Of a stretch of DNA of 26,471 nt, positions 21,177 to 26,471 are shown one piece after another. The translations under genes and the position numbers were made by a program. How positions within the stretch are numbered: position 1 is the stretch's first letter; every line of letters begins with the position of its first letter. Where the stretch lies: assembly GCA_001931875.2 (NCBI GenBank), contig MSJH02000034.1:1-26471 (forward strand). Direction: 5' to 3'. The stretch is from Byssochlamys sp. IMV 00236 (lineage: Eukaryota > Ascomycota > Eurotiomycetes > Eurotiales > Thermoascaceae). The notes under the pieces are model-generated. The model was given only the letters and a program-made list of their open reading frames with translations. It did not search any database and was not told where the DNA came from.

Positions 21177-21677
21177 ATGTTTGACAAATACCCCGCAGGA
21201 ACTTTAGTTGTTACTGTTAGTAAGTTTGTTTTAGTGAAACAATAGTCAAGTGAATTGAACCTTGTGTCTAGTTGAAGCTCGTAAACTCAAAAGCAAGGAC
21301 TTGATTGGAAAGAATGATCCATATGTGTAAGTGACATACGTCCCTCTTTTTCTTGATGGTTACTTATACCATAATCTAGTGAATTGTGGCTTGATGATAA
21401 ATATAAGCAACGTACAGCCGTGATCAAGAACAACAATAATCCTGTTTGGAATCAGACATTTACTTTTCCAATGGAAGAAGGAGGAGATAAACATAAGCTT
21501 TATTTTAATGTTCGCGACAAGGACACATTTGGTTCTGACGATATCGGAGACACTAAAATTGACTTTAAAAGCGTATTTAGTGGTATGCCTATTGACACTT
21601 GGGTCGACTTGCCTGCCAAATTAGGCTTAACAAGTCATGGTGAACTTCATGTGTACATCCAGTTTATGCCTCAATAA
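21177..21677 (+). CDS. Small single C2-domain protein
   Basis: Three exons (21177-21219, 21272-21326, 21380-21677) join in frame to 131 residues, almost exactly one C2 domain. The order of elements is classical: GTLVVTVIEARKLKSKDLIG (first strand), KNDPYVELWLDDKYKQRT, NNNNPVWNQTFTFP, YFNVRDKDTFGSDDIGDTKI and a final HGELHVYIQF strand. The aspartates expected to bind calcium are present in the first loop (KDLIGKNDPY) and the second (RDKDTFGSDD), so calcium-dependent binding to acidic phospholipid is likely. There is no other domain, signal peptide or membrane span. Similar one-domain C2 proteins occur in plants and fungi, and their cellular role is poorly defined. Start is the first ATG after a C/T-rich leader. 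Confidence 0.92.
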
Positions 21678-21682
21678 TCACT

Positions 21683-21688
21683 AATAAA
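21683..21688 (+). terminator. Polyadenylation signal of the C2-domain gene
   Basis: AATAAA starts 6 bases after the stop. The gene converges on the minus-strand small membrane protein gene, whose own signal is at 21796-21801. Confidence 0.4.
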
Positions 21689-21795
21689 AACATTATTATA
21701 ATTGCAATAACAATGGATGTTTTTAATTTTTAGCTTGTGTGTCAACTGTAAACAACGCACAAGCAATATATATGCTCTGTAAGGCATTTTAATGA

Positions 21796-21801
21796 TTTAT
21801 T
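21796..21801 (-). terminator. Polyadenylation signal of the 73-residue membrane protein gene
   Basis: AATAAA on the minus strand about 40 bases after the TAA/TGA end of the small gene, within the 160-base gap to the convergent C2 gene. Confidence 0.4.
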
Positions 21802-21840
21802 AAATACGATAAATGATGGATCCAGTCCAGACAGAATATA

Positions 21841-22062
21841 TTACATACCGCCGCCAGAGCGACCAACGTCAACAAGGCCCAGACCATTATTAACTTTTAT
21901 CCATTTCTTTTGAAGTACCTCATCAATCATTCTATGATTCTTCATGTATTCAATATGAGCTTCAGTAGGCTTTGTAGTAGCACGGATATAGGTAACATAA
22001 CCAGCAAAGGAAGTGATTGGAACGAGAACAAAAGAAGCAGTACGAGGAATAGCGGTGATCAT
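21841..22062 (-). CDS. Small one-span membrane protein, 73 residues, unknown family
   Basis: A single-exon frame starts at an ATG in an A-rich context. Residues 8-27 are hydrophobic (ASFVLVPITSFAGYVTYI), preceded by a short N-terminus with one Arg and no acids. After it come a basic, polar segment (MKNHRMIDEVLQKKWIKVNN) and a Gly-rich end. The size and layout resemble tiny inner-mitochondrial-membrane subunits or assembly factors, but I cannot match it to one. Support for a real gene comes from a TATA box about 50 bases upstream (22110-22118), an AATAAA about 40 bases downstream, and the absence of a better frame on the other strand. The function is unknown. Confidence 0.65.
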   Translation of the reverse strand: MITAIPRTASFVLVPITSFAGYVTYIRATTKPTEAHIEYMKNHRMIDEVLQKKWIKVNNGLGLVDVGRSGGGM

Positions 22063-22109
22063 TATTTTAATTACAAATAAAAAAAAGAAGCGTATACACT
22101 ATCACAGCT

Positions 22110-22118
22110 TTTTATATA
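22110..22118 (-). promoter_or_regulatory. TATA box of the 73-residue protein gene
   Basis: TATATAAAA on the minus strand lies about 50 bases before the ATG at 22062, a good position for a short leader. Confidence 0.5.
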
Positions 22119-23100
22119 AACTCTTTTTGACTCTTTACCCCCTGTGGTTTCCCTCGTGACATTATTTATCCAATGATCAACCCATATCCTAAACCCAGAA
22201 AGATTGAGCTCATTACCCATTCTGAACTGTTATCGATCGCACTCTATTTTTTTGTTTGTTTGTTAAAAAGCACCAAGTACGCACGATATTTAAACTAGGC
22301 CAAATTGGCATTTAACCTTAGTCATGGTATGAGCTCATCACACATTGTGTTTACAGTACCGATGAAAAGTTTGTAAGGCTTACCCTTATAAACACACGCA
22401 TGACCTAGAAAGGCCAATCAGTGGACAGAATAAAAACTATATTATAGAGGGGGTCAATTCCCTTGTGGAGAATGAGATCACATCAATGATGTCAATCCCC
22501 TGTATTCATCATATATCAACTCTGTTTATATGATGTGACAATAAAAGCCTTCACTCGTCAAAAGGATAACACATTTCCATTGCTACGCTGTCTTGACATT
22601 CTTTTATTGAAAATTTATAAAGTAACAAATAAAGCATTCAATATAGAACAAAAAAGAAGATCATTCATTAATTCATCATAAATATATAGCAAGTGTATTT
22701 AATCATGTCAATCATGCGTATTTTGTTTTTCCCTTTAACAAATAAAGAGTATATCTATCGTTATCACAAGCGTCAATTAAAGCCCTTAAATGGGATACTG
22801 AAACCCTTGAAAGAGTGAGATTAGGGCTGATATAGAAGAACCAGTCTGGATTAATTATTGTAAATCAATCTGTAAAGCCCATCCATTCTTGTTGCAAGTC
22901 TAATCTCGTGTCTTGATTGTAATGGCAGTAAATATTTCCGGTACTATATCCAAAGCTACAATTTTGATATAATCCACGATTTCTTTCCCATCCCCTTTAC
23001 CCTCTCACATTTATACTTCATTATATCTTTTGATTCTCTTCTTTTCTTTTTTCTTTTTGTAAGCGAATAGGCAACACATTCCTTTTACTTTTTCCGAGAA
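22119..23100. other. Spacer with a repeated motif and the promoter of the Kre9/Knh1-like gene
   Basis: About 1 kb without a supported gene. It holds the second copy of a 23-base motif (22528-22550) also found near 14124, and several AATAAA-like strings. The last 100 bases before the next start are C/T-rich (CCCATCCCCTTTACCCTCTC and TTCTTTTCTTTTTTCTTTTT), a typical fungal core promoter and leader. Confidence 0.5.
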
Positions 23101-23951
23101 ATGAAACTATTATCGACCATCCTTTTCATCACCTCACTTTCTTTTCAGTACATTCATGCCGATATGGCACCCAGTTATCCTGAACCAGGCACGGTATGGA
23201 AAGCCGGTCATCAATATGAAATCGTTTGGGGTAAGATAAGCATGTATCTCAGCTTACATACTTAGTTTGTTGAATAGAGAATGACCATCATGGTTCTATG
23301 AATGCATGGAAAAAATTTAGAATCGGTAATATTTTCAAAAGAGTATATATATATTTCGAGCTAAATTTGCTCCTCAATGATTAGATTTTATGACAGGTGA
23401 CAATGATCACCAAAGGTTCTTGATGAATGTGGCTCGTAATTTAGACGCTACCAAGACCACTTCGTTCAACTGGACTGCCCCCAAAGTATCGCCCGCTGCT
23501 CCTATCTATTTCTTTATGTTTACTAATGGTAAACAGTGAACTAGACATTGCCAAGCAACGACAATATAACTATCGCTTATAGATAAGGGCGAAAATGCAT
23601 GGACCACGCGTTTTGGTATAACTGGAGAGGATGGAAAACTAGCCAAACCACAATACGCTACTCAGCCTGATGGTAAATATATAAAAGAAATAGAAAAAGG
23701 AAAAGGAGAATTGATATCGTTTAGGTTCAAAGATTCCTTGGGGCGTTGGCAAGATTGTGAGGACTGACGATGCAGCCTCAGGGCCCTCACCAACTTACTA
23801 CATGACACCTGCTCAATCCTCAGTTTTAGCTGATAATGCTGCTGTTGTCATTGCTGTTTCCGAAGCTACAAAACGCTACTCTCTGCCTGTGGGATATATA
23901 CTCATGATGTTTGTTATCATACTGTCAAGCAGCGGTTTATTCACAAACTAA
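23101..23951 (+). CDS. Secreted Kre9/Knh1-like surface protein, probably GPI-anchored
   Basis: Five exons (23101-23230, 23278-23325, 23385-23528, 23583-23672, 23725-23951) join in frame to 212 residues. A signal peptide (MKLLSTILFITSLSFQYIHA) is followed by the fold of the Ser-Thr-rich GPI-anchored / Kre9-Knh1 N-terminal family: YPEPGTVWKAGHQYEIVWGE, WKKFRIDFMTGDND, then TTSFNWTAPKVSPAAPIYFF and WTTRFGITGEDG. The C-terminus has a polar spacer and a hydrophobic tail (LPVGYILMMFVIILSSSG) that fits a GPI-attachment signal, though a plain membrane anchor cannot be excluded. Relatives take part in cell-wall beta-glucan assembly or surface structure. Unlike many of them it has no long Ser/Thr-rich stalk. 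The stop lies 25 bases from the stop of the convergent Rvb2 gene. Confidence 0.87.
23936..23941 (-). terminator. Polyadenylation signal of Rvb2 lying inside the neighbouring coding region
   Basis: Minus-strand AATAAA begins about 35 bases after the Rvb2 stop. It falls within the last codons of the convergent Kre9/Knh1-like gene, so the two transcripts probably overlap at their 3' ends. Confidence 0.45.
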
Positions 23952-23976
23952 AAAAAATATATATATGTATATCATT

Positions 23977-25583
<1,607 letters not shown>

Positions 25584-25880
25584 TTCTTTGCAATTATAAA
25601 AGGAAGAGAAGAAGAAGAAAAAAAATTCGTGTCAAATCGTGACTATGACATTACTATTTTAAGAACTCTTCATTTTGTGCCCCGTCTATTGGGATAATAG
25701 TGGTCAGAGTTTAGATGTTTAGTTTGATCCACAAGATAGTGTTATTGTTTACCTTGTAAATATTTTGGAGATTACTATCTATAAGAATGAACAACATAAA
25801 GACTACAATACAGGCTCATATAACGCGTCACGGTCCATTCTGGTTGGCCTGTTTGCATATAAAAGATGTTGTTTGTAATA
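25584..25880. promoter_or_regulatory. Divergent spacer between Rvb2 and the last small gene
   Basis: About 300 bases. Next to Rvb2 lies an A/G-rich stretch on the plus strand (GAAGAGAAGAAGAAGAAAAA), a C/T-rich leader on the Rvb2 strand. On the other side TATAAAA at 25858-25864 points rightward. It also holds a MluI-type ACGCGT and no open frame of note. Confidence 0.4.
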
Positions 25881-26140
25881 ATGAACTCTTTCTTAGAGAC
25901 TTATTACACACTTATTTACGGTGAAACAGCCTTTGACGATGCATATGATCAAGCTACAAAGGTTAGTTGCTTTATCACATAACAATAGCATAGGTTTAAT
26001 GGTCTATATATTATTTTGTTCAGTGGTTTGTAAAAGAATCAAGTAAATCTAAAGAGAATTTTTTGTCAGTGCTCATTAGAAAGTGCGCAGATGCGTATTA
26101 TATAGTATGTCGCAACGCATATATATGTAGATCGCGATAA
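25881..26140 (+). CDS. Possible small two-exon gene of unknown function
   Basis: Exon 1 (25881-25961) and exon 2 (26024-26140) join in phase 0 across a 62-base intron with donor GTTAGT and acceptor TTGTTCAG, giving 65 residues. An in-frame ATG at 25866 would add five. The sequence is protein-like and probably helical (ETYYTLIYGETAFDDAYDQA, WFVKESSKSKENFLSVLIRK, CADAYYI). I do not recognise it. A TATAAAA at 25858-25864 is so close to the ATG that the true start may lie further on, which weakens the model. Other donors near 26105 could join a later short exon. It might be a gene, a fragment or chance. Confidence 0.3.
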
Positions 26141-26427
26141 ACAAGCTGATTTTGAGAAAAGTCAAATATGTCCCAAAGGTAATTGGCTTTTTAAGACGAT
26201 AAATTAGGCTACTTTGCTACTGTTTATAAAATGCACCCATGATACAATGGCTAATTTAGGATAATAGAAATAAGCAGCGTCAGATAAATAATGGATAACA
26301 ATTTCTTTACTTTTTCTATCCTCTCTCTCTCTCTCTCTTTTTTTTTATCCTAAAATGTGTTTGTTTATTCAGCATAAAATGCCAAATTAAGCGCATACAG
26401 TTAAATGACCGCATAACACTCTTTTTT

Positions 26428-26430
<3 letters not shown>
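26141..26430. other. AT-rich end sequence with a CT microsatellite
   Basis: No supported gene. A CT run lies at about 26320-26338 and is followed by a short T run. Confidence 0.5.

Positions 26431-26471
<41 letters not shown>
26431..26471. repeat. 41-base T run at the window end
   Basis: The sequence ends in an unbroken run of 41 T directly after CCC. Such a run is a likely place for an assembly to stop, so the true length and what follows are unknown. Confidence 0.8.

Noticed and set aside
20987..21187. 66-codon minus-strand frame upstream of the C2 gene
   Set aside because: It covers the C2 gene's promoter and start codon, with no signals of its own.

Overview
The window looks like nuclear DNA of an early-diverging filamentous fungus, most likely a mucoralean (Mucoromycota). 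Supporting signs are AT-rich spacers full of homopolymers and triplet microsatellites, many introns of about 45-65 bases with GTAAGT-like donors and TAG/CAG acceptors, pyrimidine-rich stretches before start codons, AATAAA signals after stops, and fungal-type proteins (Lro1-type PDAT, Mam33, an Ecl1-like zinc protein, a Kre9/Knh1-like surface protein). No bacterial-style operons, tRNA, rRNA or CRISPR array were seen.

Left part (1-7.5 kb): a minus-strand gene for a 666-residue coiled-coil membrane protein of unknown family sits head to head with a ten-exon PDAT gene (triacylglycerol synthesis). It is followed on the plus strand by a kinesin-like gene whose motor domain has lost the nucleotide-binding motifs. 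That gene is the most unusual item here. A 1.5 kb gene-free stretch with a 38-base A run follows.

Centre (9-14.9 kb): a twelve-exon WDR48/UAF1-type deubiquitinase-activator gene, a closely spaced mitochondrial Mam33/p32 gene, and a two-exon Ecl1-like gene with a triplet-repeat intron.

Decayed zone (14.9-20.6 kb): relic coding sequence with stops, a truncated and frameshifted Ty3/gypsy-type Gag, and directly beside it a Tc1/mariner transposase pseudogene with two frame breaks and one internal stop. No intact mobile element is present.

Right part (20.6-26.5 kb): a possible tiny mitochondrial-type protein gene, a single-C2-domain protein, a 73-residue membrane protein, a Kre9/Knh1-like secreted protein, and RuvB-like helicase 2 (Rvb2/reptin). 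The Kre9/Knh1-like and Rvb2 genes converge with only 25 bases between their stops. The window ends in a possible small gene and a 41-base T run.

The genes are unrelated housekeeping and accessory functions rather than a pathway cluster. Exon coordinates come from manual splice-site reading; every complete model below keeps frame across all junctions. Domain names are family recognition by eye, without database searches.
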